Below are positions 1-7,476 of a stretch of DNA of 15,153 nt, one piece after another (within the stretch, counting starts at the first letter, position 1; each line of letters starts with the position of its first letter). This DNA is from Bacillota bacterium. GTDB lineage: Bacteria; Bacillota_A; Clostridia; Clostridiales; Clostridiaceae. Position numbers and translations under genes: made by a program. The notes beneath the pieces were generated by a model. The model was not told the DNA's origin and ran no database searches. It saw only the letters and a list, made by a program, of their open reading frames with translations. The stretch lies in the NCBI GenBank assembly GCA_021780795.1, contig JAJXYA010000367.1, positions 1 to 15,153 on the forward strand, in the 5' to 3' direction.

Positions 1-586
1 CACTTTTCAGATTAGACATTGTTAAATATGTTGTACCCTTTTCTACATTTGCACCTGCTAAATATCCAAGCAAACTTGGAATAAATTTATCCCCCGTTAC
101 TTCCCCTCTAGCATCTAAAAAAGTAACTTTTTCATTCGTTAAGCTAACTACATTTGTGCTATTAGGTGCGGTTGTTGGTTTAAACACTATAGACATAAAA
201 GTCTTTTTAGCTACTTTCATTTGTTTGGTCCATACTGCTAGTGCCTCATAATCTGCTGCTACTCCATTTGCAAATCCTACCCAGCCAGTATTAAGTGGTT
301 CTACTAGTGCCAGTGCTTCTGTGTAAGTATCTGCAATATCTACTCTTATTACTGTAGTTTTAAATGCTCCACCCTGCATTGAATCCTTAATGAACTGTAA
401 ATTACTTTCTGTATATAACAGTTCATCTGTTTCCAAGTCGGTAATGCTTTTATATACTTTTTGTGAAAATGTCTTATCTGTATCATCTTTAATTATAAGA
501 ACTACATTTCCCCTGGCACTTCTCTGTATAAAACTAAATGCCTTTTGCTTAAAATTAATTTCTATATTAGGTTGTTGTATAGTCAT
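1..586 (-). CDS. Phage tail sheath protein, N-terminal part (cut by window edge)
   Basis: The reading frame opens with ATG at 586 behind a GGAAGG ribosome site and stays open to base 1, giving the first 195 residues. It begins MTIQQPNIEINFKQKAFSFI and then has the S-A-R-G-N-V-V-L-I-I-K-D-D stretch, followed by a domain containing G-W-V-G-F-A-N-G and a run around F-L-D-A-R-G-E-V-T-G-D. This layout matches the XkdK/myophage sheath family of Clostridium and Bacillus phages, which polymerise around the tail tube and contract on infection. The C-terminal sheath domain lies outside the window. The position just after the head-closure and tail-terminator genes is the usual place for a sheath gene. 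It indicates a contractile tail, either of a myophage or of a phage-derived tailocin; the complete head module next door argues for a phage. Confidence 0.85.
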   Translation of the reverse strand, partial: MTIQQPNIEINFKQKAFSFIQRSARGNVVLIIKDDTDKTFSQKVYKSITDLETDELLYTESNLQFIKDSMQGGAFKTTVIRVDIADTYTEALALVEPLNTGWVGFANGVAADYEALAVWTKQMKVAKKTFMSIVFKPTTAPNSTNVVSLTNEKVTFLDARGEVTGDKFIPSLLGYLAGANVEKGTTYLTMSNLKS

Positions 587-602
587 ACTACACCTTCCTT
601 TT

Positions 603-1070
603 TTAATTTATTTTAGTGTTAAATTCTAATGTTTCCATCATTTCTGCATTATCAATAAAGTCTATTTCTTCTAAGCTGTATAACTCTAAATTTGCAGTTA
701 AATAACCATCTTTTTTATTTACATCAAATTCAACTTCACTTGCATTAAAGTATAAATCCTCATTAACTTTAATTGCTTTTAAAAATAGACTCTCTAAAAT
801 ATCTTGAATTTTCATAAGCTCAATTTTAGAGTTATCCTTAGTTTTTGTAAAATAAAAAAGCTTAACATTTAAGTTACGCTCTTTAAGGCTATAGTTGAAT
901 CTATTTGTTTTATTAGTTTCAAAGTCTAAGTATAATGATGGTCTACTTATATTCTCCTCAATACTGGTGCTGCTAAATTTAACTGTACTAAATTCTGTGT
1001 CATTTAATGCTTGCGTGACTATATTTACGATCGCTTTGTTAATATCTATTAATGTTACAATATCTATCAC
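603..1070 (-). CDS. Tail terminator-like / tail completion protein
   Basis: A protein of about 155 residues with no clear catalytic motif. It has an alpha/beta pattern, with an N-terminal helix (I-D-I-N-K-A-I-V-N-I-V-T-Q-A-L), then P-S-L-Y-L-D-F and alternating strands. Proteins of this size and style sit between gp10-like proteins and the sheath in Clostridium myophages and are often placed in a tail-terminator or DUF6838-like group; that assignment rests on position and general look. The longest frame starts at GTG (1068-1070), but this GTG lies inside the AGGTGATA ribosome-site sequence, so the real initiation codon is uncertain. The gene ends 16 bases before the sheath start. A terminator hairpin for the preceding accessory gene lies just before it, so its own transcript must come from read-through. 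Confidence 0.6.
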   Translation of the reverse strand: MIDIVTLIDINKAIVNIVTQALNDTEFSTVKFSSTSIEENISRPSLYLDFETNKTNRFNYSLKERNLNVKLFYFTKTKDNSKIELMKIQDILESLFLKAIKVNEDLYFNASEVEFDVNKKDGYLTANLELYSLEEIDFIDNAEMMETLEFNTKIN

Positions 1071-1084
1071 CTACTTTATTACAT

Positions 1085-1108
1085 AAAAATAACACCCTTG
1101 CGAGTGTT
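1085..1108 (-). terminator. Rho-independent terminator of the accessory gene
   Basis: On the minus strand AACACTC and GGGTGTT form a 7-bp stem (one G-T pair) closed by a GCAA tetraloop and followed by ATTTTTATG. It begins one base after the TAA of the 1109-1537 gene. GNRA loops are stable, which supports a real terminator. It would also reduce read-through from the late operon into the tail genes. Confidence 0.75.
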
Positions 1109-1537
1109 TTATGGTTTATTACATTCAATTGCTTTACTTCTTAATGTCTTAACAAAACCTTGCGCCATTGTAGCTCCTAGACCTACTGTATTTTCTATTT
1201 CTAATACAATATCATTAGGGAACCCATCTTCTAATGTACTTATAATTATATAATAACTGTTATTAACCTTCTTCTTCTTCATTCCAAAAGCAAATATACC
1301 AAACGCAAGTAACCTTGTAAGTGTAACATCTTTGCTTATTTCTTGTTCACTTTTATAGTGTACATCAGTAATGTTTTTTATATCTAAAGTATGATAAGTT
1401 TTCCAGAGTTGACTAAATATAAGCTTATCTTTTTTTATTGTAAGATTTAATTTTCCATTCATAGTTATATTAGCGTATCCGCCACCATATTCACCACTAA
1501 TTTTACTTATATCTTTTCTAACCTCAAACATCCCCAT
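1109..1537 (-). CDS. Accessory (moron-like) PH-domain-like protein of unknown function
   Basis: 142 residues starting at ATG 1537, with AAGGTGG seven bases upstream. The protein has an all-beta pattern with alternating strands at residues about 15-65 (I-T-M-N-G-K-L-N-L-T-I, L-I-F-S-Q-L-W), a small glycine/aromatic turn near 80-88 (L-L-A-F-G-I-F-A-F-G-M-K-K-K-K), two strands (Y-Y-I-I-I-S, I-V-L-E-I-E) and a C-terminal helix. This resembles bacterial PH/GRAM-like domains, but no specific family can be named. It has no visible signal peptide and no role expected in the virion. It sits between the gp10-like gene and the tail terminator-like gene, where head-to-tail modules normally have no cargo, and has its own promoter (1568-1596) and terminator (1085-1108). 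That makes it a good candidate for a gene expressed in the lysogen, for example in superinfection exclusion or host fitness. The role is inference only. Confidence 0.75.
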   Translation of the reverse strand: MGMFEVRKDISKISGEYGGGYANITMNGKLNLTIKKDKLIFSQLWKTYHTLDIKNITDVHYKSEQEISKDVTLTRLLAFGIFAFGMKKKKVNNSYYIIISTLEDGFPNDIVLEIENTVGLGATMAQGFVKTLRSKAIECNKP

Positions 1538-1551
1538 ATACTAACCACCTT

Positions 1552-1570
1552 ACTAATATTTTACATTAGT
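1552..1570 (-). promoter_or_regulatory. Small palindrome overlapping the -10 of the accessory promoter
   Basis: ACTAAT-N7-ATTAGT is a perfect 6-bp inverted repeat. Its upstream arm shares three bases with the -10 box and the rest covers the expected transcription start. This is a suitable place for a repressor operator. It is short and AT-rich, so chance is possible. Confidence 0.35.
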
Positions 1571-1596
1571 ATATCATTATAAGTCGTGATTATCAA
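1568..1596 (-). promoter_or_regulatory. Vegetative (sigma-A type) promoter for the accessory gene
   Basis: On the minus strand, TTGATA (1591-1596) is followed by an exact 17-base spacer and TATACT (1568-1573), preceded by TG one base away (TGATATACT, an extended -10). Both hexamers match consensus at five of six positions. Start of transcription would be near 1561, giving a leader of about 24 nt that contains AAGGTGG. The promoter lies within the last codons and stop of the gp10-like gene. Confidence 0.7.
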
Positions 1597-2017
1597 TCAT
1601 ATCATCAATAAAACTATTTAGATCACTATTATAAGTAGTTTGAAATTGTTGTTGCGCTTTCTCTATAAATTTATAACCAGGTACAAAACTTTCAGCACCA
1701 TCTTTATTCTTTCCACCTTTGTGAATAAAACCTTGGTCGAGCAAATGTGATAGAGGGTGACTATTAAATGCTCTGCAACTTAGATTACCTTGATATTTAT
1801 AAACTTTTCCACTTTTACCACTTGCAAGTATTTCCTTTTCCATAAAACCTTGTTGTCCTATTCCTAAAGATTTTATTTCTTTCTTTTGCACCCTAGAAAG
1901 TTTTGTTGCCGATTTTTTTAAGAATTTCTTGCTCTCTCTTGGAATAGTGTTCGTTGCTAATCCTAATAAATCTCTTGCATAGTCATCTAGTTGACTAGTA
2001 TCAAATCCATTAGCCAT
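1577..2017 (-). CDS. HK97 gp10-like head-tail protein
   Basis: 146 residues. The N-terminal half is a long basic amphipathic helix region (P-R-E-S-K-K-F-L-K-K-S-A-T-K-L). The middle contains S-H-P-L-S-H-L-L-D-Q-G-F-I-H-K-G-G, the aromatic/glycine core seen in HK97 gp10-type proteins, and the C-terminus is helical and acidic. This family takes part in joining head to tail, as a tail-completion or neck protein. It starts at ATG in a TAATG overlap with the stop of the preceding gene, so translation is probably coupled. Its position directly after the head-closure protein is as expected. The promoter of the accessory gene overlaps its 3' end. Confidence 0.75.
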   Translation of the reverse strand: MANGFDTSQLDDYARDLLGLATNTIPRESKKFLKKSATKLSRVQKKEIKSLGIGQQGFMEKEILASGKSGKVYKYQGNLSCRAFNSHPLSHLLDQGFIHKGGKNKDGAESFVPGYKFIEKAQQQFQTTYNSDLNSFIDDMIDNHDL

Positions 2018-2352
2018 TATTCAAGCACCAACTTCGTAAAAATCTCTATATATTCATTGTTTTTAAAATCAAAATTATAAGATATAAATTCATACTTTAA
2101 GCCTTTAAACTTAAAAAACATATTAACTTTTATATCTGGTATACTTTTACTTCGTATTGTAAACTTGTGGCTATGTTCTACTTTCTCAGTAATTCCACTA
2201 TTCCATTTTTGTGTAGCACCTGAGGGAAGTATATTGCAATATATATCTTTAATCTTACCTTCTCTTATGTCCATTTCTCCAAGTTCATTTTCAAAAGGTA
2301 TCATTCCCCAGAGTTCACACTTACAATTAAGTTTATTAGTAATATTTTGCAC
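2017..2352 (-). CDS. Phage head closure / head-tail adaptor protein
   Basis: 111 residues with an all-beta pattern and few helices. Features include C-E-L-W-G near the start, a strand-loop segment with I-T-E-K-V-E-H-S-H-K-F-T-I-R, and M-F-F-K-F-K-G-L-K-Y-E-F. The H-x-F-x-I-R and F-x-G-x-x-Y-E signatures fit the SPP1 gp16-like / Phage_H_T_join group that seals the portal ring after packaging. The start is GTG at 2352 with GAGGTGAT upstream; an ATG two bases earlier is out of frame. It is coupled by a one-base overlap to the gp10-like gene. Confidence 0.75.
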   Translation of the reverse strand: MQNITNKLNCKCELWGMIPFENELGEMDIREGKIKDIYCNILPSGATQKWNSGITEKVEHSHKFTIRSKSIPDIKVNMFFKFKGLKYEFISYNFDFKNNEYIEIFTKLVLE

Positions 2353-2367
2353 ATAATCACCTCATTT

Positions 2368-2649
2368 TTACAGTAAATTCACACTATACATATTCAATAT
2401 AGTGTCTATAACCTTATTTACCTTGTCTTTTTCTACTGTAACACTTCTATTATCGTGCATATCACTTATAAGTGCTAAATACACTATTGTTAAATCTTCT
2501 TTAGCGTCTAAATCTGTATCTATTTTAATTCCTGTATAGCCTTTAATATAAGCTTTTGCACCATCTAATATAAGAGGTAATAATGGTTCTTCATAGTCTA
2601 ATTTTAAATATTTTTCAACTATATCTATGGTTATTTCACTTATTTTCAT
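2368..2649 (-). CDS. Phage gp6-like head-tail connector protein
   Basis: 93 residues, nearly all helical. The N-terminal pattern (E-K-Y-L-K-L-D-Y-E-E-P-L, then I-L-D-G-A-K-A-Y-I-K-G-Y-T-G) is the signature of the gp6/Phage_connect_1 (SPP1 gp15-like) family. These proteins form the ring directly under the portal. It starts at ATG 2649 with AGGTGG three bases before it and follows the capsid gene after a terminator hairpin, so it is probably made in smaller amounts than capsid protein. Confidence 0.85.
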   Translation of the reverse strand: MKISEITIDIVEKYLKLDYEEPLLPLILDGAKAYIKGYTGIKIDTDLDAKEDLTIVYLALISDMHDNRSVTVEKDKVNKVIDTILNMYSVNLL

Positions 2650-2671
2650 TTTCCACCTACTTTTTTAAAGT

Positions 2672-2696
2672 AAAAAGGATGGAAATTAATCCACCC
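2672..2696 (-). terminator. Hairpin terminator after the major capsid gene
   Basis: On the minus strand GGGTGGA and TCCATCC pair over seven bases (one G-T pair) with a six-base AT loop, followed by TTTTTACTTT. It starts eight bases after the capsid stop codon. A partial terminator here would keep capsid message high relative to connector and tail genes. Confidence 0.65.
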
Positions 2697-2704
2697 TATT
2701 TAAA

Positions 2705-3904
2705 TTAAGCTTTGTTTACAATAGCAGCACAGTATTGATCATCTTTAACCTTACCATCTATATATATATCTGAACCATATCCAACTAGTCCAGCTCTTTT
2801 ATAAGCTGAATCATCATAAACATATAAAGCTAATGATTTTTGCATGTTAATGTGGTAACATTGTGGTGCTGCTAATACAACTAAAGTTTTTGCTCCAACT
2901 TCTGCCATAGTAGGCATAGCATCTGTTAATTCTACTGGTATACCTAATATAGTGTATCCACTTGCCTGTGTTACGTCAGGTTGTAGTAATGGTCTGCCTT
3001 GTGAATCTTTTAATAAATCAACTTGTAACATTGTATCTGCTTGCATGAACCATTTAGCCTGTTTTTGTGCTTCTCTCTTTAATTTAGCTTTACATTTTTT
3101 AAAATCATCAAGTGAAATGGTACCTCTAACAGCTAAAGCTACTTGATTTCCTACTGGAACTCCTGCGATTAATCCTGTAGGTTTTTTAGTTCCATCACCC
3201 TGGAATACTGCTAATTCTAAAGTATCAGCCATTGTTTCGGATATATCATCTATTACAAAACTTCTTAGATCAATTTCTTGCACATTTAACATTTGTTGAG
3301 TTAATGAACTCTCTCTATATAATCTGTATTGTCCTAATTCTAAAATATCTAAAGTAGGTATAGTAGCTTTGCTTGTATCATTTGGTACTAATACTTCATC
3401 TTCCCATGTTGCAGTACCACTAGAAGCCTTTTTAGGTATTCTAAGTGTCCCAGCAATAGTAGTCATATTGAAGAATCCTAAAACATTACTTCTATCTTTT
3501 AACTTTTTGATTATTGCACCTGTAAGAACTTTATTAACAACAATTCCACCTTGTGCTGGTGTTCCAGTGTTCATTGACTCATTTGCTCTTTTTTCTACAG
3601 TTTTGCCGGTAAATATATCTCTTAATTCTTCATTGTCAATTTCTTCTGCTGTTCTAGTTTCTTCTTTCTTTTCTTCTTTCTTTTCAAAAGCCCTTGCTTC
3701 TTCTTCAGCTTTTAAGGTTTTATCTATTGCAGCTATTTCAGTTTTTATAGTTTCAAATCTTGTGCTTTCTTCGCTCGAAAATGCTCTTGTTTCTTCTTTT
3801 GCTTTATTTACAATTCCGTCCATTTCATCAAGTAAAGTATTTCTTTGTTCTAAAAGAGTTGGTAATGCTCTAGTTTCTAAAATTCTTTTAATATGTTTTT
3901 TCAT
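2705..3904 (-). CDS. Major capsid protein, HK97 family
   Basis: 399 residues, the usual length for the unprocessed HK97-fold protein with a fused scaffold. Residues 1 to about 100 are a highly charged Glu/Lys coiled coil (the delta domain that serves as scaffold). Residues about 107-399 form the shell domain, including G-I-V-V-N-K-V-L-T-G, F-Q-G-D-G-T-K-K-P-T-G-L and the C-terminal G-Y-G-S-D-I-Y-I-D-G. A K-R pair at 105-106 is at about the place where HK97 gp5 is cut after its roughly 100-residue delta domain, so cleavage near there by the neighbouring protease is likely; this is inference. ATG at 3904 follows AAAGGTGG, which lies in the last codons of the protease gene. Three E-T-R tripeptides occur in the delta domain at residues 10, 38 and 82. 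Confidence 0.93.
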   Translation of the reverse strand: MKKHIKRILETRALPTLLEQRNTLLDEMDGIVNKAKEETRAFSSEESTRFETIKTEIAAIDKTLKAEEEARAFEKKEEKKEETRTAEEIDNEELRDIFTGKTVEKRANESMNTGTPAQGGIVVNKVLTGAIIKKLKDRSNVLGFFNMTTIAGTLRIPKKASSGTATWEDEVLVPNDTSKATIPTLDILELGQYRLYRESSLTQQMLNVQEIDLRSFVIDDISETMADTLELAVFQGDGTKKPTGLIAGVPVGNQVALAVRGTISLDDFKKCKAKLKREAQKQAKWFMQADTMLQVDLLKDSQGRPLLQPDVTQASGYTILGIPVELTDAMPTMAEVGAKTLVVLAAPQCYHINMQKSLALYVYDDSAYKRAGLVGYGSDIYIDGKVKDDQYCAAIVNKA

Positions 3905-3906
3905 TA

Positions 3907-4524
3907 TTATTTGCCACCTTTCATTTTTAAAATTTGTATTTCATTTTCTTGAATTGAGTAATCTATTTTTACATCTTCTCTTTTTTCTTCCTTGGTGCTT
4001 AAGTCTTCTGTAATTGCCTTTATGTCCTCTTCTCTAGTTTCCTTGATGATTTCCTTATTATCCCTAGTTTCAATGCTTGTGCCAATGTATGCGGGTATTC
4101 TAGTATTGTCTATTATTGAAACTTCTGTTAATTCCATTTCATCAATGAAACGTCTTTGCAAACCCTCGCCAGCATCTTCCCAATGGTCGGCATCTTTGTA
4201 AAATCCAAAACTCCATCCACGCAATTCTTTGTTTTTAGCTTTTGTTATAACTTCTGCATCTGTTATGGTTGCTATTGCTCTTAGTCCGATATTGTCTTCC
4301 CATAATTGCAAATTACCTTGTGTTGTAGAACCTAAGTTTCTTGCTTTATTATGATTTAAAAGTATATCTACATTAGTAGCCTTGCCTAATGCTCTTTCAA
4401 AAGCTTTTGGCATTATCTGCTCAACGAATTTTCCACCTGGTCTTGGTATAGGCTTTGAATCTCTTAAAACTGCATTTACATAACCGTCAATAACTACAGA
4501 ATCATTTCTAATTTCTATTCGCAT
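3907..4524 (-). CDS. HK97-family prohead protease (maturation protease)
   Basis: 205 residues. The serine-protease core matches the U35/S78 prohead protease family: a conserved I-D-G-Y start (residues 12-15), F-V-E-Q-I-M-P-K-A-F at 33-42, a probable catalytic His58 in L-L-N-H-N, and the nucleophile Ser105 in G-W-S-F-G-F. The E-L-T-E-V-S-I-I-D segment (130-138) is also typical. It removes the capsid delta domain and itself during prohead maturation. The last 55 residues are a charged tail with two E-T-R motifs (152, 162) that may be a self-processing or tether region. It starts at ATG 4524 behind GAGGTG and ends two bases before the capsid gene, as usual. Confidence 0.93.
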   Translation of the reverse strand: MRIEIRNDSVVIDGYVNAVLRDSKPIPRPGGKFVEQIMPKAFERALGKATNVDILLNHNKARNLGSTTQGNLQLWEDNIGLRAIATITDAEVITKAKNKELRGWSFGFYKDADHWEDAGEGLQRRFIDEMELTEVSIIDNTRIPAYIGTSIETRDNKEIIKETREEDIKAITEDLSTKEEKREDVKIDYSIQENEIQILKMKGGK

Positions 4525-4549
4525 ATTTTCACCTCGCTTTCTATTAAAT

Positions 4550-4591
4550 TAAAAATGACTATATAAAACCTTAATAGCTTCTTATATAGTC
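4550..4591 (-). terminator. Terminator hairpin after the portal gene
   Basis: GACTATATAA and TTATATAGTC form a perfect 10-bp inverted repeat around a 15-base loop. On the minus strand it is followed by ATTTTTAATTT. The first arm contains the last portal codons and stop. The stem is AT-rich, so it may act as a weak terminator or as a block to message decay. Confidence 0.5.
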
Positions 4592-5781
4592 AAGTTTGGC
4601 GGTGTTGATTCCCCTATATTTGTAGTTTTATCAGTGTTTGGTGTATAAATTTCTTTAGTTTTAGGGTTAAATAACACATCTTGTAACCCTAGTTTTATAA
4701 AGTCTAGTCCATACGGTTCATAATCCTCAATGTATCTAACTTCATCCCATTGTAAGAATCCATTTTTAATAGCAATTTCGTACGCTTGATACCTCTGCAA
4801 TAAATTACCTTTCATTAATTCCTTAGTATCTGTTGCAAAATAAAAAGAACCCTTCTCTTTTGCTTGAAGTAGTTCTTTATTTAGTGCGGTTTCATTCGCC
4901 TTTAAAATAGGTAGTATACAATTTTTTATATAATTATTATTATCCTCTTCGGTTGCGCCACCTTCTAATATTCGATAAGGAATATTAAACAACTTACATA
5001 TTTCCATTGCATTGCTTTTCTTATTTTCGTTTAACTGCATTTCTACACTTGTACTTGAAGCTTCTTGAAATTCCATACCTTCATTAAGAATTATCATATT
5101 TTCGTCAGTATCTCCATAAAGGTTTTTCCATGCTAGCTTTAATGCATCCATTGCAGTCTCACTCAATTTCTTAGCTGATTTTAAGAATCCTCTTTTATTC
5201 CCATTAGTTTTTACAAGATTATTTTCATAAACTAATGTATTGTATGCCACTGATAGTATTTTTTGATTTTCCGCTACAATACCTTTCCCCGTTACACCAT
5301 CTTTAGTTGATCTTATCAATTTTATAAATTCAAAATCTCTGTAAGGTTCTGCGTTTATTCTAATGTCATGGGACTTGAATATAGGGTCAACATTAGCAAC
5401 TATAGAAATATATCTATTTTCTATATAGTGTAGGCTTTTTATATTATTTCTTTGCCTATTTATATAAGCATAGCCTTTACCCTCAATGAGGTAATCTTCT
5501 ACCATTGCCTTTTTAAATTGATAACCGTCAAGCGTATCTCCAGTATCATCATTTAAAAGATTAACTCTATAGTCTTTTATTTCTGTTACTTTTCCATCTA
5601 CTTCACTATAAAGTTTAATAGGTAACATTGCTATGGTCTTACTAATCATTTCCTTACAAGCTACCACAGTTGGTATATTTAAGGCTTGTTCTATAGTAAT
5701 AGTATCTGGAGATATTGAAGCACTTAACAAAAATTCTTCTAGTGTCATTCTAGTTTCTTCTTTTTTCTTAAACCATCCCAT
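4582..5781 (-). CDS. Phage portal protein, HK97 family
   Basis: 399 residues, typical for the family. Recognisable parts are V-A-C-K-E-M-I-S-K-T-I-A-M-L-P near residue 40, a wing segment with D-G-Y-Q-F-K-K-A-M, the N-K-R-G-F-L-K-S-A-K-K-L region, I-L-N-E-G-M-E-F-Q-E, and L-F-N-I-P-Y-R-I-L-E-G-G (family signature for the clip/stem). Twelve copies form the channel at one head vertex through which terminase pumps DNA. The start is ATG 5781 with a very strong GAGGAGGTG site. It begins with M-G-W-F-K-K-K-E-E-T-R, a basic then E-T-R start shared in style with capsid and protease. The stop codon is part of a terminator-like hairpin. Confidence 0.92.
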   Translation of the reverse strand: MGWFKKKEETRMTLEEFLLSASISPDTITIEQALNIPTVVACKEMISKTIAMLPIKLYSEVDGKVTEIKDYRVNLLNDDTGDTLDGYQFKKAMVEDYLIEGKGYAYINRQRNNIKSLHYIENRYISIVANVDPIFKSHDIRINAEPYRDFEFIKLIRSTKDGVTGKGIVAENQKILSVAYNTLVYENNLVKTNGNKRGFLKSAKKLSETAMDALKLAWKNLYGDTDENMIILNEGMEFQEASSTSVEMQLNENKKSNAMEICKLFNIPYRILEGGATEEDNNNYIKNCILPILKANETALNKELLQAKEKGSFYFATDTKELMKGNLLQRYQAYEIAIKNGFLQWDEVRYIEDYEPYGLDFIKLGLQDVLFNPKTKEIYTPNTDKTTNIGESTPPNLTI

Positions 5782-5799
5782 TTGTTCACCTCCTCTCCA

Positions 5800-7476
5800 T
5801 TAAGTTTGTACTACAAAATCACCGTATTTTGAAATTTCCTCTTTTAATAAATATAGTGCGTTTATAGTAGCAAATATCATGTCTACCTTACCGGCAGTAT
5901 TAACGGATATTTTTTTATTAATGTATTTATTCAAATTTGTATCTTCTGTTTGTCTACAATTGCAAAAGTTATTTTCATAGGCTAAATTATTGTGATATGC
6001 GAACTTTTTAGCTAATATTAATTCTTTAAGCCACTTAATAGTGGGATGCAGAACAGAACTATGCTGCTTAACTTCTACACATTCAATATATTCTCTTTCC
6101 CATCTTTGAGCAGAATTTCTTAAGTTTCTTATATCATATCCGAGTTGTTTTATATTTACACCGTATATGTCGCTTAGTTCTAATGCAAACCTCTCGAATT
6201 GTTCGTAATCCAAAACGCTTTCTCCACATATTATTGTATTTTTATCCTCTATAGATTTTCTATAATCAAATTTTTCACGCTTGGACTTTTCGTCAATGTA
6301 ATTCTCCTGGACAAAACTCCATGCCTTAGAGTGTACTATACCAGTGTTTGGGTCGTATCCTACCATTACTATAGAAGAATTATCCCATGTTTCTGCGCCA
6401 TCACTTCCAACATATACATCTTTACCATTCCAGTCCCATTCTTCCTGTTCACAAGCTTGTATTTGTTCACTACTTACATAACCTTCTACCCCTAAACCTT
6501 TGTATTTTATATTGTTATGTTTACAAAGATAATTTTCTCTTTTGCTTTCATATAGAATAGCCATATTTCTTTTCTTTAATATATTTTTATATATGTTAGG
6601 AATTTCTATTGCTGCGGGATTAGATTGATAAATAACTAAATTATTAGTTTGCCATTCCTTCAGTATTTCTTGGTTAGGTTCATATAATAAAGCAAAATAA
6701 TCTTTTTGGTTATTTAAGCCATCTAGTATTTTCTTTGCTAAATCTATTTCAGTCGTTAAAACATTATTGTCGTTTGGGTACTGTGTTGATATTATTATTC
6801 CTAACTTATTAAATAGTGTTATCTGACTTGAACGCATTGCTTCTACTGGGTAATCATCCATCGCACCAGCTTCATCAGCTAAAAATAAATTAGCCAACTT
6901 TCCATCCATGCCATCATTAGAGTATGCTAAAGGTGTATATTCTATATTGGTAAGTTTGCATTCAACCATATCTCTTTTTACTTTGAAATATTTTTGTATG
7001 TCCGGACTCACACCTATTATTTTTTTTACTGCTACTTTTAACTCACTTGATAATTTATAATCTGGGGCCACACTATAAAATCTAGAATATTGAGGTTCTA
7101 TAAGCATTTCTATTATAAATATTATTGCACTTGTATATGTTTTAAAATTCTTTCTGCTTATCTCTAACAATCCTGTTTCATACAACCTATTACCATCACT
7201 ATCCATAGTACAAAGAGTTGCAATTATAAATAGCCACTGATAGTCTATCATAGCTTCATCTATTGTTTTTAAAGGATTATCTGGAAACCTCATTAATTTC
7301 AATAAATCACAAATCATTTCTACTTTGTCCACATCTATATAAGCATATTCTACATTACCATCTGCTATGTCTAACCATTGTTTACACTGTTTTCTTACGT
7401 ATATACCCACCTTCTCATCTTCTGCATAAGCACAATGTTTAGCATATATATAAGCCTTATTTTTCTTTATATTCAT
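5800..7476 (-). CDS. Large terminase subunit (TerL)
   Basis: 558 residues, a full-length Terminase_1 family ATPase-nuclease. The N-terminal motor has a Walker A-like S-R-K-N-F-K-T-Y at 107-114, Walker B with acidic pair in L-F-L-A-D-E-A-G (D201, E202) and a coupling motif I-I-I-S-T-Q-Y at 227-233. The C-terminal RNase H-like nuclease has D359 in V-G-S-D-G-A, D448 in G-Y-D-I-R-N and D532 in K-V-D-M-I-F-A as the likely metal ligands. It cuts concatemeric phage DNA and drives it into proheads. The start is ATG in a TAATG overlap with the small terminase stop, with AAAGGTAG upstream, so the two subunits are translationally coupled. It precedes portal by 18 bases. Confidence 0.95.
   Translation of the reverse strand: MNIKKNKAYIYAKHCAYAEDEKVGIYVRKQCKQWLDIADGNVEYAYIDVDKVEMICDLLKLMRFPDNPLKTIDEAMIDYQWLFIIATLCTMDSDGNRLYETGLLEISRKNFKTYTSAIIFIIEMLIEPQYSRFYSVAPDYKLSSELKVAVKKIIGVSPDIQKYFKVKRDMVECKLTNIEYTPLAYSNDGMDGKLANLFLADEAGAMDDYPVEAMRSSQITLFNKLGIIISTQYPNDNNVLTTEIDLAKKILDGLNNQKDYFALLYEPNQEILKEWQTNNLVIYQSNPAAIEIPNIYKNILKKRNMAILYESKRENYLCKHNNIKYKGLGVEGYVSSEQIQACEQEEWDWNGKDVYVGSDGAETWDNSSIVMVGYDPNTGIVHSKAWSFVQENYIDEKSKREKFDYRKSIEDKNTIICGESVLDYEQFERFALELSDIYGVNIKQLGYDIRNLRNSAQRWEREYIECVEVKQHSSVLHPTIKWLKELILAKKFAYHNNLAYENNFCNCRQTEDTNLNKYINKKISVNTAGKVDMIFATINALYLLKEEISKYGDFVVQT

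Noticed and set aside
390..629. Plus-strand frame opposite the tail sheath
   Set aside because: The minus-strand sheath frame is well supported and this frame has a hydrophobic antisense composition with no start signal.
3658..3700. Low-complexity TTCTTCTTTCTT tract
   Set aside because: Codes for the Glu/Lys-rich capsid scaffold coiled coil; ordinary coding repetition and not a regulatory repeat.
3369..4013. Long plus-strand frame (214 codons) opposite capsid and protease
   Set aside because: It is the complement of strongly supported HK97 capsid and protease genes, is rich in Ser/Leu/Phe as expected for antisense of Glu/Lys-rich coding, and has no ribosome site.
6199..6495. Plus-strand 98-codon frame opposite large terminase
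   Set aside because: Antisense shadow of a full-length TerL with intact motifs; no ribosome site.
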